Assembly (NCBI GenBank): GCA_900764225.1
Contig: CAAFNG010000099.1
Span: 1 to 10,026, forward strand
Length of the DNA stretch: 10,026 bases
Direction: 5' to 3'
Origin: Lachnospiraceae bacterium
GTDB lineage: Bacteria > Bacillota > Clostridia > Lachnospirales > Lachnospiraceae
The translations under genes and the position numbers were made by a program. Every line of letters starts with the position of its first letter. Positions within the stretch are counted from its first letter, which is position 1. The notes under the pieces were generated by a model that did no database searches, was not told where the DNA came from, and saw only the letters and a program-made list of their open reading frames with translations. This document shows, piece by piece, positions 1-6,426 of the stretch.

Positions 1-17
1 ATGTGTATAAGAGACAG
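1..17 (+). other. Nextera/Tn5 mosaic-end adapter remnant at contig start
   Basis: The first 17 bases, ATGTGTATAAGAGACAG, match the 3' 17 bases of the 19-base Tn5 mosaic end used in Nextera tagmentation libraries (AGATGTGTATAAGAGACAG). The genomic sequence starts at base 18. This is untrimmed library adapter, not a native transposon: no transposase is present, and the reverse-complement mosaic end at the right edge runs on into Illumina adapter sequence. Confidence 0.96.
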
Positions 18-18
18 A

Positions 19-444
19 TTTATATACCGGTGGCTGATAACTTACATTTTCTCCATCCTTTGTATATGTTTCCTCATGCTGCTGTTGATCTACATCAACT
101 CTGCACTGTACAATGGCTGATAAAGGAACTATGTCCGGGTTTTCATTGACATCCAGTTTCCGTGCAACAGTAAAATTCCCCTTATTATCATCAATAAAAA
201 CATTGTAATTTCTGGTATTGATCTGACGGGTTATACAAAAGTCCATTACCGCTTTTTTGTTTTTTTCACGATATTCCAGCTGGCGTTTGATATCCTCTAC
301 TGTACTGTGCCGCCGCTCCTCAAACCATGGTGATAATTTTTTCGCACAATCTTTACACAGATTTCCGTCATCCAGTTTTCGATTTCCCAATAACCCAATT
401 TTCTCTCCGCAGATGTCACAGATTTTCTTATCAAATAATCCCAT
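19..444 (-). CDS. DUF4428 domain-containing protein, 3' end cut off at contig edge
   Basis: The frame is open from an ATG at 442-444 to the adapter, giving 142 codons with no stop, so the C-terminus is missing. The N-terminus starts MGLFDKKICDICG. It holds two CxxC pairs, Cys9/Cys12 and Cys30/Cys33, the zinc-ribbon layout of DUF4428. It is followed by the family segment LCKDCAKKLSPWFEERRHST and a predicted helix rich in Lys and Glu. The rest is mixed beta-rich sequence ending near VSYQPPVYK, typical of the part of these proteins that follows the zinc ribbon. The start is fixed by an AGGAGG ribosome binding site (complement of 452-457) seven bases upstream. Function is unknown; a cytoplasmic metal-binding role is an inference. 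It lies downstream of the secreted protein gene on the same strand, separated by a strong hairpin, so it may be partly uncoupled from it. Confidence 0.9.
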
Positions 445-474
445 ACCCTATCCTCCTTTTTTATCTGAAATCCC

Positions 475-505
475 ATACTGCCGCAGCGGAATGGTGCGGC
501 AGTAT
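475..505. terminator. Perfect 10-bp hairpin between two minus-strand genes
   Basis: ATACTGCCGC (475-484) pairs perfectly with GCGGCAGTAT (496-505) around an 11-base loop. It sits just past the stop codon of the secreted protein gene and before the ribosome binding site of the DUF4428 gene. The T-run (505-508) is on the plus-strand side. In the minus direction, the one in which the flanking genes are read, the stem is followed by GGGATTTC, a poor U-tract. It may therefore be a weak terminator, an attenuator or an mRNA-stabilising stem rather than a classic intrinsic terminator for these genes. Confidence 0.65.
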
Positions 506-511
506 TTTACC

Positions 512-1345
512 TTATTCTGTAACAATTATTTTTTCAAAATATGTCTTTACGGAAAAATCAACTTCACCTGTTTCAGAATCATCTGCTTCTTCGCCGTCAT
601 CAGATTCCTCTGCATCATCTTCTGCTATCAAACACAGTTTTCCATCATCTAGTAAATTAAACTTCATATTATCAAGACTGAAAAACATAGTTCCTGCCTC
701 ATCCTCTGTTACAGCCTTTAATACCAGTGCGTTTCCTTCCACGTCGCCCTGAAGTTCTACTTTTGTCTCTTCTCCGCTCTCTATTAAGATAATTTCAGCC
801 TTTCCGTCTTCCACAGACATACTCATTTCAAATCCTGTAAAGTCAGCATTAACCGGCATCTGCATTCCAAATGCTTCCATCAGAGTACAGCTCCATTCTC
901 CTTCAAAATCCTTCATAGTTGGATTTTCTACCGGTTTGCCCGGTACATAAGGCTCATACTCTTCCTTTTCCTGACTCAGGATCATTGTCGTTCCATCTGC
1001 TGTTAAGGTTATCTTACCGTCCTTGTACTCACATTCTTCTGTCTGATCATTATGAGTCATCAAAATTTTATCATTTTCTATTTTCCACTCTGATTCATCT
1101 ACTTCAGGCTCTTCCCCATAAACAGAACTTGTTGTTTCCATTTTACCGTCTTCTTTAATGTCCACGGTCACTTCCATTCCCATTGCCCCCGGATGAAAGG
1201 ATGCACCTTCGCCCATAGAAAGCTCATTTACATACCAGGTTCCAATAACATCCTTTTCTTCAAGGGCATAAACACTTACGCTCATAAAGCCTGCCATTAA
1301 GACTCCTACTGTTCCTGCCATCCACAACCTCATTTTTTTACTCAT
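512..1345 (-). CDS. Secreted two-repeat lipocalin-like protein
   Basis: This 277-residue protein has a classic signal peptide: MSKKMR, a hydrophobic core at about residues 7-24, and a probable cleavage site VYA|LEE after Ala27. There is no lipobox Cys, so it is predicted to be secreted rather than lipid-anchored. Two related beta-rich units follow. One starts VIGTWYVNEL (about 33-42), the other FEGEWSCTLM (about 147-156); each opens with a G-x-W motif like the start of lipocalin-like domains, and both then run in short strands with DGK turns. A very acidic low-complexity stretch (about 242-263, mostly Asp/Glu) interrupts the last strands before FSVKTYFEKI. The ATG at 1343-1345 has a good AAGGAGA site seven bases upstream. 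No enzyme motif is visible; ligand binding or a cell-surface role is inference only. No precise family was recognised. Confidence 0.85.
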   Translation of the reverse strand: MSKKMRLWMAGTVGVLMAGFMSVSVYALEEKDVIGTWYVNELSMGEGASFHPGAMGMEVTVDIKEDGKMETTSSVYGEEPEVDESEWKIENDKILMTHNDQTEECEYKDGKITLTADGTTMILSQEKEEYEPYVPGKPVENPTMKDFEGEWSCTLMEAFGMQMPVNADFTGFEMSMSVEDGKAEIILIESGEETKVELQGDVEGNALVLKAVTEDEAGTMFFSLDNMKFNLLDDGKLCLIAEDDAEESDDGEEADDSETGEVDFSVKTYFEKIIVTE

Positions 1346-1426
1346 ACAAACATCTCCTTTCTTTTTTAATGTACTCCTCGGACTCTTTTTTACTTAATTT
1401 TGTGAGAAGATTTTTTGTTTATCTAC

Positions 1427-1455
1427 ATTATACGTGAACGCTCAGATATTTACAC
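1427..1455 (-). promoter_or_regulatory. Candidate sigma-A promoter for the secreted protein gene
   Basis: Read on the minus strand, a perfect TATAAT (-10) lies at 1432-1427. A weak -35 (GTGTAA, 3 of 6 matches) is 17 bases further upstream at 1455-1450. The predicted start would give a leader of about 75-80 bases before the ATG at 1345. It lies just past the terminator of the receiver-domain fragment, as expected for an independent transcript. Confidence 0.5.
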
Positions 1456-1490
1456 TAGCACTTCTGACAGCATGCATGTAATTTTTTTGG

Positions 1491-1536
1491 ATAAATTAAA
1501 ACCTGCTGAAAAGTTTTTAACTTTTCTCAGCAGGTT
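1491..1536 (-). terminator. Intrinsic terminator overlapping the receiver fragment's stop codon
   Basis: On the minus strand, AACCTGCTGAGAAAAGTT (1536-1519) pairs with AACTTTTCAGCAGGTT (1515-1500) apart from a two-base bulge, and TTTAATTTAT follows. The TAA stop (1519-1517) lies at the top of the stem and loop, so the last codons (EPAEKS) form one arm of the terminator. Confidence 0.85.
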
Positions 1537-1744
1537 CATTAAAATACTTTCTGTTTTGGCGCATTCTCTCCAGATTTTCCAGAATTATATCTACACTGAT
1601 TGGTTTGGCAATATGAGCGTTCATACCCGCCTTGATTGCCTTTTTGCGATCTTCCTCAAAAGCATTGGCAGTCATCGCAATGATTGGTATATTGGCGCAT
1701 TTCGGATCATTCAATGTACGGATTTCCCGGGTTGCGGTATATCC
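1517..1744 (-). pseudogene. C-terminal fragment of a response-regulator receiver (REC) domain
   Basis: The frame encodes GYTATREIRTL, IPIIAMTANAF, AGMNAHIAKPI and then a short tail. These are the second half of a CheY-like receiver domain: the helix after the phosphorylated strand, the conserved Thr of the MTA motif and the conserved Lys of the AKP motif. The sequence expected just upstream, MPxMDG with the phospho-acceptor Asp before it, is absent. Upstream of the Gly codon (1742-1744) the frame reads V, N, A, A, which is not receiver-like. The only in-frame start is a GTG at 1747-1745 with no ribosome binding site, so a 76-residue product is unlikely. The C-terminus and terminator look normal. 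It is probably the tail of a hybrid histidine kinase or response regulator cut by the inverted junction at 1731-1744. Confidence 0.85.
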
Positions 1745-2276
1745 CACATTTGCAGCCAGCCGTTCACAGCTTATGCGCTCTGCAGATGCAGCCCTTTATG
1801 AAATAAAACTTCACGGAAAAAACGGGTGTATGGCCTACAGGGAAGGTCTTCAGTCCGGAATCCGTAAACAACTGGGATTCGCATTTAAAGATATCTCTGA
1901 ACACCTTCCGGGTGCATTTATCATATACAGAGCGGACAAAGACGATGACGAACTCTTTTATGCAAACCATGAGTTCCTTCATATGACCGGATATAAAGAT
2001 ATGGACGAGCTCTTCAGACTCACCAATAAGCGCTTCCGCAACCTGATCCTGAAAGATGAACAGAAACAGATAGAATCCAGCATCTGGGAACAGATTGATA
2101 GTGGTAATGAAAATGACTATATTCACTTTCACCTCCGAAAAGCTGACGGCTCCTATCTTTCTGTCCTCGATCACGGAAGGATCGTAGAAAGCCAGCAATA
2201 TGGAAGGGTGTTCTATGTATTATTCATGGACTGGGAAGATATACATATTCATTACAGTGATAAATTTTCCGGATAA
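1731..2276 (+). pseudogene. 3' fragment of a GGDEF-PAS signalling protein
   Basis: From 1731 the plus frame reads VAVYPTFA, then SADAALYEIKLHGKNG. This is the C-terminal end of a GGDEF domain (the strand usually written xSIGIAVYP, then ADxALYxAKxxGKN). A PAS-like domain follows at about 1885-2250: ISEHLPGAFIIYRADKDD, YANHEFLHMTGY, RKADGSYLSVLDHGRIVES and VFYVLFMDWED. The stop is at 2274-2276. The GG(D/E)EF active site and everything N-terminal to it are missing. The frame stays open to an ATG at 1632, but that stretch is antisense to the receiver fragment and has no GGDEF character, so I do not use it as the start. The normal start lies outside this contig, beyond the junction. The parent protein would make c-di-GMP or sense a signal through its PAS domain; which cannot be said from this remnant. 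Confidence 0.85.
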
Positions 2277-2320
2277 TAACAGACATACGACTGTTTTTCT
2301 CGAAAAGGCTTATTTTTCAA

Positions 2321-4048
2321 CTATAATGGAATACTTTGTGCTGCACAAAGCGCCCCCCATCCCACCTCCACACTCGGATACCGCTCAATCCCACCCACTG
2401 CCCTGGCTCCTCTTCTGAGATACGCCTTAACTTTTTCCCCATAAAGATAAGGGTCATTTTCCCTGACAATTCCCCATTCCATAAGAAGCGCTGCGCTGCC
2501 GCTGACAAACGGTGCCGCAAAAGAAGTTCCAGTGACGGCTGCATAGCCGCCTCCGGGAATCTGTGCTGTAATATTAACACCCGGTGCAGCCAGATCCGGT
2601 TTCTGATGAGGCAGATACTGACTTCCTCTTCCGGAAAAATCCGCATAGGCATTCAGCCTGGAATCATAAGCTCCCACAGAAATCACCTTCCCGGCTGTTG
2701 AAGGAATCGTCAGCGTTCCCACTGCTCTCGGAAAATAAAAACCGGTTCCACGATTCAGCACATTCCCTCCCGGCAGCCAAAGAAAATACTGGCCGGAACG
2801 CACACGTTTTCCACCTAAAACAATCTTCCAGACACCACTGTCCACATAATTACCCACAGGAATGAAATCTATGTAGATTTCCTGAGACAGCTGATATGGT
2901 CCCGGTTTACCATAGTAGATCAGAAGATCTGTGTTTTCCAGACGATGGCGCTGTGATCCAAGGCGTTCAAACAGCGGACCGATCTGTTCACCGGAAGGGC
3001 TTTGAAGGTATATTTCCATTTCATCTTCATAATCTTTCCACAGCTGCACATTCAGTGTTGGCTCAAAAGCTCCCACTGCCAGCTGAATTTCCTCTCTTTT
3101 TCCCTGTTCCAGAATGCCTCCTGCATGCCATGGCTGGCTTCCGTTATTTCCGGTTCCCGTTACGATCACAACTCGCCCCATAGCGGCAACAGTATCCATA
3201 TAATTTTCAAGAAGGGAATCCCCTCTGTGTGACCCATAATTATTCCCAAAACTCAGATTGATCACCAATGGCCGGTTCATCTCCAATGCCTTTCTCATCA
3301 GATAGTCGATCCCCTGGATCAACTCCGTTGTCCTGGGGAAAGAATTTTCTCCGGGAATCCCCATTTTTACAACCAGAAGATCACTTTCATAAGCAACACC
3401 TCTGTTCACACCACCGGAAGCTCTTCCATTTCCGGCTGCAATTCCCAGTACCGCTGTCCCATGTCCGCTGGTATCCATAGACGGAACAAAGCGCCTGCCC
3501 TGGTTTTCTCCAAGTGCAAGCGCCTCGTCAATTTCTTCTTTCGTATATTCTGTTCCTCTTGTATATCCTGCCGGCGGTCTCCCAAGAATTCCCTGATCCC
3601 ATAAATACAGAATCCGGCTGCTTCCATCCTCGTTTCGGAAATCGGGATGGAAATAATCAGCACCGGAATCCACGATTCCCATAAGGATTCCTTTTCCGGT
3701 CAATCCTTCAGCACCTGTCTGTACCGGCTGGATACAGCTGGCTGTTTTTCCCTGAAACACTTCAAAATAAAGCTGCTTCGGTTTTTCCATAAAGATTACA
3801 TTTTCCCGGCTGGAATACCTGTCGATCTCCCGCTCAGGCAGCGTAACAACTGCATAATTTCCCAGAAGCGGAACTGCCTGTATTCCTTTCCCGGTAAGTT
3901 CCTCCTCCCTGCCTGTGTACTTCACGATCACATCCCAGGCTTTCTCATCCGGATCATATCCGATATTCAGATTTCCGGATTTCTGACGTTCCTCTTCTGT
4001 GGCATCCAGGGCTAGATTTAAAAGATTGTCGAGCTTCTGATCTGGCAT
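2321..4048 (-). CDS. S8 family (subtilisin-like) peptidase, CspC-like
   Basis: A serine endopeptidase with a complete catalytic set. Numbered from the ATG at 4046-4048 (575 residues): Asp127 in GIVDSGADYFHPDF, His196 in DTSGHGTAVLGIA, oxyanion Asn301 in TGTGNNGS, and Ser509 in GTSFAAPFVSG. A pro-region-like N-terminus of about 110 residues precedes the catalytic domain. A beta-rich insert of about 130 residues sits between the Asn and Ser motifs, as in clostridial CspA/B/C-type subtilases. No signal peptide or membrane segment is seen, so it is cytoplasmic or exported by a route not visible here. The frame can be extended to a GTG at 4087. I prefer 4048 because MPDQKLDNLLNLALDATEEER fits the usual start of these Lachnospiraceae proteases, and a TATAGT -10 lies inside the longer version. 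The ribosome binding site is weak (GAAGCGAG). Substrate is unknown; spore-germination signalling is known for Csp relatives but is not shown here. Confidence 0.92.
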   Translation of the reverse strand: MPDQKLDNLLNLALDATEEERQKSGNLNIGYDPDEKAWDVIVKYTGREEELTGKGIQAVPLLGNYAVVTLPEREIDRYSSRENVIFMEKPKQLYFEVFQGKTASCIQPVQTGAEGLTGKGILMGIVDSGADYFHPDFRNEDGSSRILYLWDQGILGRPPAGYTRGTEYTKEEIDEALALGENQGRRFVPSMDTSGHGTAVLGIAAGNGRASGGVNRGVAYESDLLVVKMGIPGENSFPRTTELIQGIDYLMRKALEMNRPLVINLSFGNNYGSHRGDSLLENYMDTVAAMGRVVIVTGTGNNGSQPWHAGGILEQGKREEIQLAVGAFEPTLNVQLWKDYEDEMEIYLQSPSGEQIGPLFERLGSQRHRLENTDLLIYYGKPGPYQLSQEIYIDFIPVGNYVDSGVWKIVLGGKRVRSGQYFLWLPGGNVLNRGTGFYFPRAVGTLTIPSTAGKVISVGAYDSRLNAYADFSGRGSQYLPHQKPDLAAPGVNITAQIPGGGYAAVTGTSFAAPFVSGSAALLMEWGIVRENDPYLYGEKVKAYLRRGARAVGGIERYPSVEVGWGALCAAQSIPL

Positions 4049-4078
4049 GATAAACTCGCTTCTTTGATTCCTTACTTT

Positions 4079-4084
4079 ACTATA
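4079..4084 (-). promoter_or_regulatory. Candidate -10 box for the S8 peptidase gene
   Basis: Read on the minus strand, TATAGT (5 of 6 match to TATAAT) lies about 30 bases upstream of the ATG at 4048. No good -35 is visible; the hexamer 17 bases upstream is TCAATT. If used, transcription would start near 4072, inside the alternative GTG-started frame, which supports the ATG start. No convincing hairpin separates this site from the upstream beta-galactosidase gene, so read-through is also possible. Confidence 0.35.
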
Positions 4085-4133
4085 CACAGTCTGCTCGCAT
4101 TAATTGACTTAATTTCCAATGCACTCTCCTGGA

Positions 4134-6155
4134 TTACTGCTCATCACATTCCTCAACAATCTTCACACCCCACGCCGGAATGTTTAAGTTTTCCTGTGCT
4201 TTAATCGGATTTTCTGCCAAAAGTTCTACGCCATTTTTATAAATATATGGCACATTTTGTTCCTTAGCAGAATAGTTAAAGAAATATTTTACATTTTTTC
4301 CAAAATCATTGATTCCTTTTCGCACAATAACCGGATAGCTGTATATCGGCAATTCTACCTGTGCACTCTGGAGAATATCCTTCATTACAGCTTTCAGTGT
4401 TGCCTGGTCTGTCATACAGCCAAGATATACTGCCGTTCCACGTCCATAATGATTCTTTGTGATTGCAGCATACTCTTTCCAGTTGTAATGGTCATAATGT
4501 GCCAAAACTTCTGCGCCTTTCGAAATCAGCAGCTCCATAAAGATTTTTGCTTCTGCCTCAGGATTTTCACCAACAACGGTTCCCTTTAATCCTACGTTCT
4601 TCGGAAAAGTAAACTGATGATATTCTACTCCGAAGCAGTTATTCAGAATATGTGGCTGTACTTCATGACTTACCTTCACATTTTCATTTGCAAATGCAGT
4701 TTTAAAAGTAGCAACCAGATTTCCTCCATCTGCAACATAACGGTTCAGTTTCTGAAGCAGTTCATCCGGTGCCGCATAAAGAGCCGGTACAAAGATTGCC
4801 TTATATTGATTCAGATTTTCTGATTCAGGCCAGATGAAATCACATTCAACGTTCATCTGATATAAAGCATCATAGATCCAACGCACAACATCGTTATATC
4901 CAATGCCATCATTTCCTGCTGCCGTTGCCTGGATTCCGAACCATTTTAATGCTGTAAGAGCCTCATTGCTGACAAGGATCGCTACTTCATTCTTTTTCTT
5001 TATATTAATCAGATACTTCCCGATTTTCTGGAATTCCTGTCCGATCAGGCAAGCCTCCCGATAAGCATCATTCTCCTGAAAATCATGACTCAACAAGCCC
5101 TTCCAATATGTCTCAAAGGAATTATGAATGGAATGCCAGTGCCAGTACATTACACTGTTCGCACCGGAAGCCAGATGGCTGTATGCCTGCAGCCTGAGCT
5201 GACCTTTGTATGGAGTCCATCCCGGATATCCTTGCGCTTCTGTTTCAAGGACCAGATAGTTTCCATTTTTAAGAGATCTTGTCATATCCCCGCCGAATGC
5301 AATCTCTGCTCCTGTAAGATCATCCTGGGTAGGATGATAAATATCAACACCTGCAATTGTCAGGCACTGTGCAGCATGATAATGATTAACATCCGGCTGT
5401 ATTCCATAGGAATATCCTCTCCACTCGAAATCAAAATTATGTGTGATAAACTGGTCATTTCTGCGATATTCATTTACAATATCTGCCTGCCAGCTTAAGA
5501 ATTTATCAACCAGTGTTCTCTGGAATTTCTCAAACTCCGCGCCCAGACTTCCGTTGATCGTTCCACGTACATCTGGAAAATCTTCCCAGGCATTGATGCG
5601 GTTACTCCAGTAATCTAATCCAAACTCCCGATTCATTGCATCGAGATCATCATGGAATTTTTCGCGGAGATATTTTACAAATCTTTCCTGTACATTTTTT
5701 CCTGCTGTTCCATAATATTTTGTTTCGTTATCTATCTGATAACCAATGACGCATTTTCTGTGTGCTGTGCACTTCATTAATTCCCGTATCACACGTTCCG
5801 CATAGAAAAGATATACAGGATGTGTGATATCCATGATCTGACGGGCTCCATAAATTCCCCGTCCATGTACTGTTTCTGCGATAACATCCGGATGGGATTT
5901 TACCATCCATGTAGGAACCGCGTACGTGGGAGTTCCGATTATCACATTGATTCCGGCTTCCTCCATGACATCCATTACTCTTTCAACATGTGAAAAGTCA
6001 AAAACGCCCTCCTGCGGTTCGCAGGTACTCCATGTAGACTCCGCGATCCTGACAGTATTAATCCCTGCCTTTTTCATCATTGCAACATCCTGCGCTAACC
6101 GCTCACATGGCATGTATTCATCATAATATGCTGCTCCAAAAAGAAGTTCTTTCAT
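4134..6155 (-). CDS. GH42 beta-galactosidase
   Basis: A 673-residue cytoplasmic glycoside hydrolase that removes terminal beta-galactose from galactosides. Family 42 order is clear. The TIM barrel runs from about residue 5 to 380. It carries the acid/base Glu144 in GYQIDNETKYYG and the nucleophile Glu304 in YLVLETEAQGYPGW, with barrel motifs TVRIAESTWSTCEPQEG and VMYWHWHSIHNSFE. A trimerisation-like domain follows (about 388-600: VAILVSNEAL, AIFVPALYAAPDELL, ADGGNLVATFKTA, YLGCMTD), then a small C-terminal beta domain. Length is normal for the family. The start is the ATG at 6153-6155, set by GGGAGG seven bases upstream; a longer GTG-started frame to 6188 has no such site. The Cys cluster that binds zinc in some GH42 enzymes, just after the Asn-Glu motif, is absent here. 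No transporter or regulator gene sits beside it, so its natural galactoside is not indicated. Confidence 0.95.
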   Translation of the reverse strand: MKELLFGAAYYDEYMPCERLAQDVAMMKKAGINTVRIAESTWSTCEPQEGVFDFSHVERVMDVMEEAGINVIIGTPTYAVPTWMVKSHPDVIAETVHGRGIYGARQIMDITHPVYLFYAERVIRELMKCTAHRKCVIGYQIDNETKYYGTAGKNVQERFVKYLREKFHDDLDAMNREFGLDYWSNRINAWEDFPDVRGTINGSLGAEFEKFQRTLVDKFLSWQADIVNEYRRNDQFITHNFDFEWRGYSYGIQPDVNHYHAAQCLTIAGVDIYHPTQDDLTGAEIAFGGDMTRSLKNGNYLVLETEAQGYPGWTPYKGQLRLQAYSHLASGANSVMYWHWHSIHNSFETYWKGLLSHDFQENDAYREACLIGQEFQKIGKYLINIKKKNEVAILVSNEALTALKWFGIQATAAGNDGIGYNDVVRWIYDALYQMNVECDFIWPESENLNQYKAIFVPALYAAPDELLQKLNRYVADGGNLVATFKTAFANENVKVSHEVQPHILNNCFGVEYHQFTFPKNVGLKGTVVGENPEAEAKIFMELLISKGAEVLAHYDHYNWKEYAAITKNHYGRGTAVYLGCMTDQATLKAVMKDILQSAQVELPIYSYPVIVRKGINDFGKNVKYFFNYSAKEQNVPYIYKNGVELLAENPIKAQENLNIPAWGVKIVEECDEQ

Positions 6156-6211
6156 TCGTTTGCCTCCCGTATTTTTTATTGTAAACACATACTAACAGAA
6201 TTTTTCCACAT

Positions 6212-6217
6212 ATTATA
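6212..6217 (-). promoter_or_regulatory. Candidate -10 box for the GH42 gene
   Basis: On the minus strand a perfect TATAAT occurs at 6217-6212, in very AT-rich DNA, about 57 bases upstream of the ATG at 6155. No recognisable -35 is found at 16-18 bases spacing, so an activator may be needed. The region 6156-6426 holds only this site and the divergent promoter; I see no gene in it. Confidence 0.45.
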
Positions 6218-6361
6218 TCTTTTATTTTAGTAATTTATCGTTTATTTTGTTCTTTCCACTGTCTATATATTTTTTCTTGAAACGGAATACAGTTATTTTT
6301 TACTTCCATAAGTTTTCAGTTCTTATTCTTGGCACTGTTAGAATATCCGGATTCATTTCTG

Positions 6362-6390
6362 TTGTAGTTTCTTTTATGCAGTGCTATAAT
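6362..6390 (+). promoter_or_regulatory. Extended -10 promoter for the FliB-family gene
   Basis: TATAAT at 6385-6390 is preceded by TGC, giving the extended -10 form TGnTATAAT. A partial -35, TTGTAG at 6362-6367, lies exactly 17 bases upstream. The predicted start near 6397 gives a leader of about 30 bases ending in a GGGGGAA ribosome binding site (6414-6420) before the ATG at 6427. Confidence 0.7.
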
Positions 6391-6426
6391 TCCAGTTAAA
6401 ATTTACAAATTCCGGGGGAAATATTT

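Noticed and set aside
257..752. Plus-strand ORFs across the DUF4428 and secreted protein genes
   Set aside because: Phe/Ser/Ile-rich shadow frames antisense to genes with clear family motifs and ribosome binding sites.
1632..1730. Apparent in-frame N-terminal extension (ATG at 1632) of the GGDEF-PAS fragment
   Set aside because: It is antisense to the receiver-domain fragment, shows no GGDEF features and has no ribosome binding site; the frame is open there by chance.
2279..2300. Plus-strand terminator after the GGDEF-PAS fragment (AACAG...CTGTT then T-run)
   Set aside because: The stem is only five base pairs and AT-leaning; too weak to call.
2334..2350. Palindrome CTTTGTGC-T-GCACAAAG
   Set aside because: It lies inside the last codons of the S8 peptidase frame, with no T-run; probably coincidental to coding.
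6277..6292. CcpA cre-like site upstream of the GH42 gene (TTGAAACGGAATACAG)
   Set aside because: The central CG is one base out of register with the cre consensus and the palindrome is poor.
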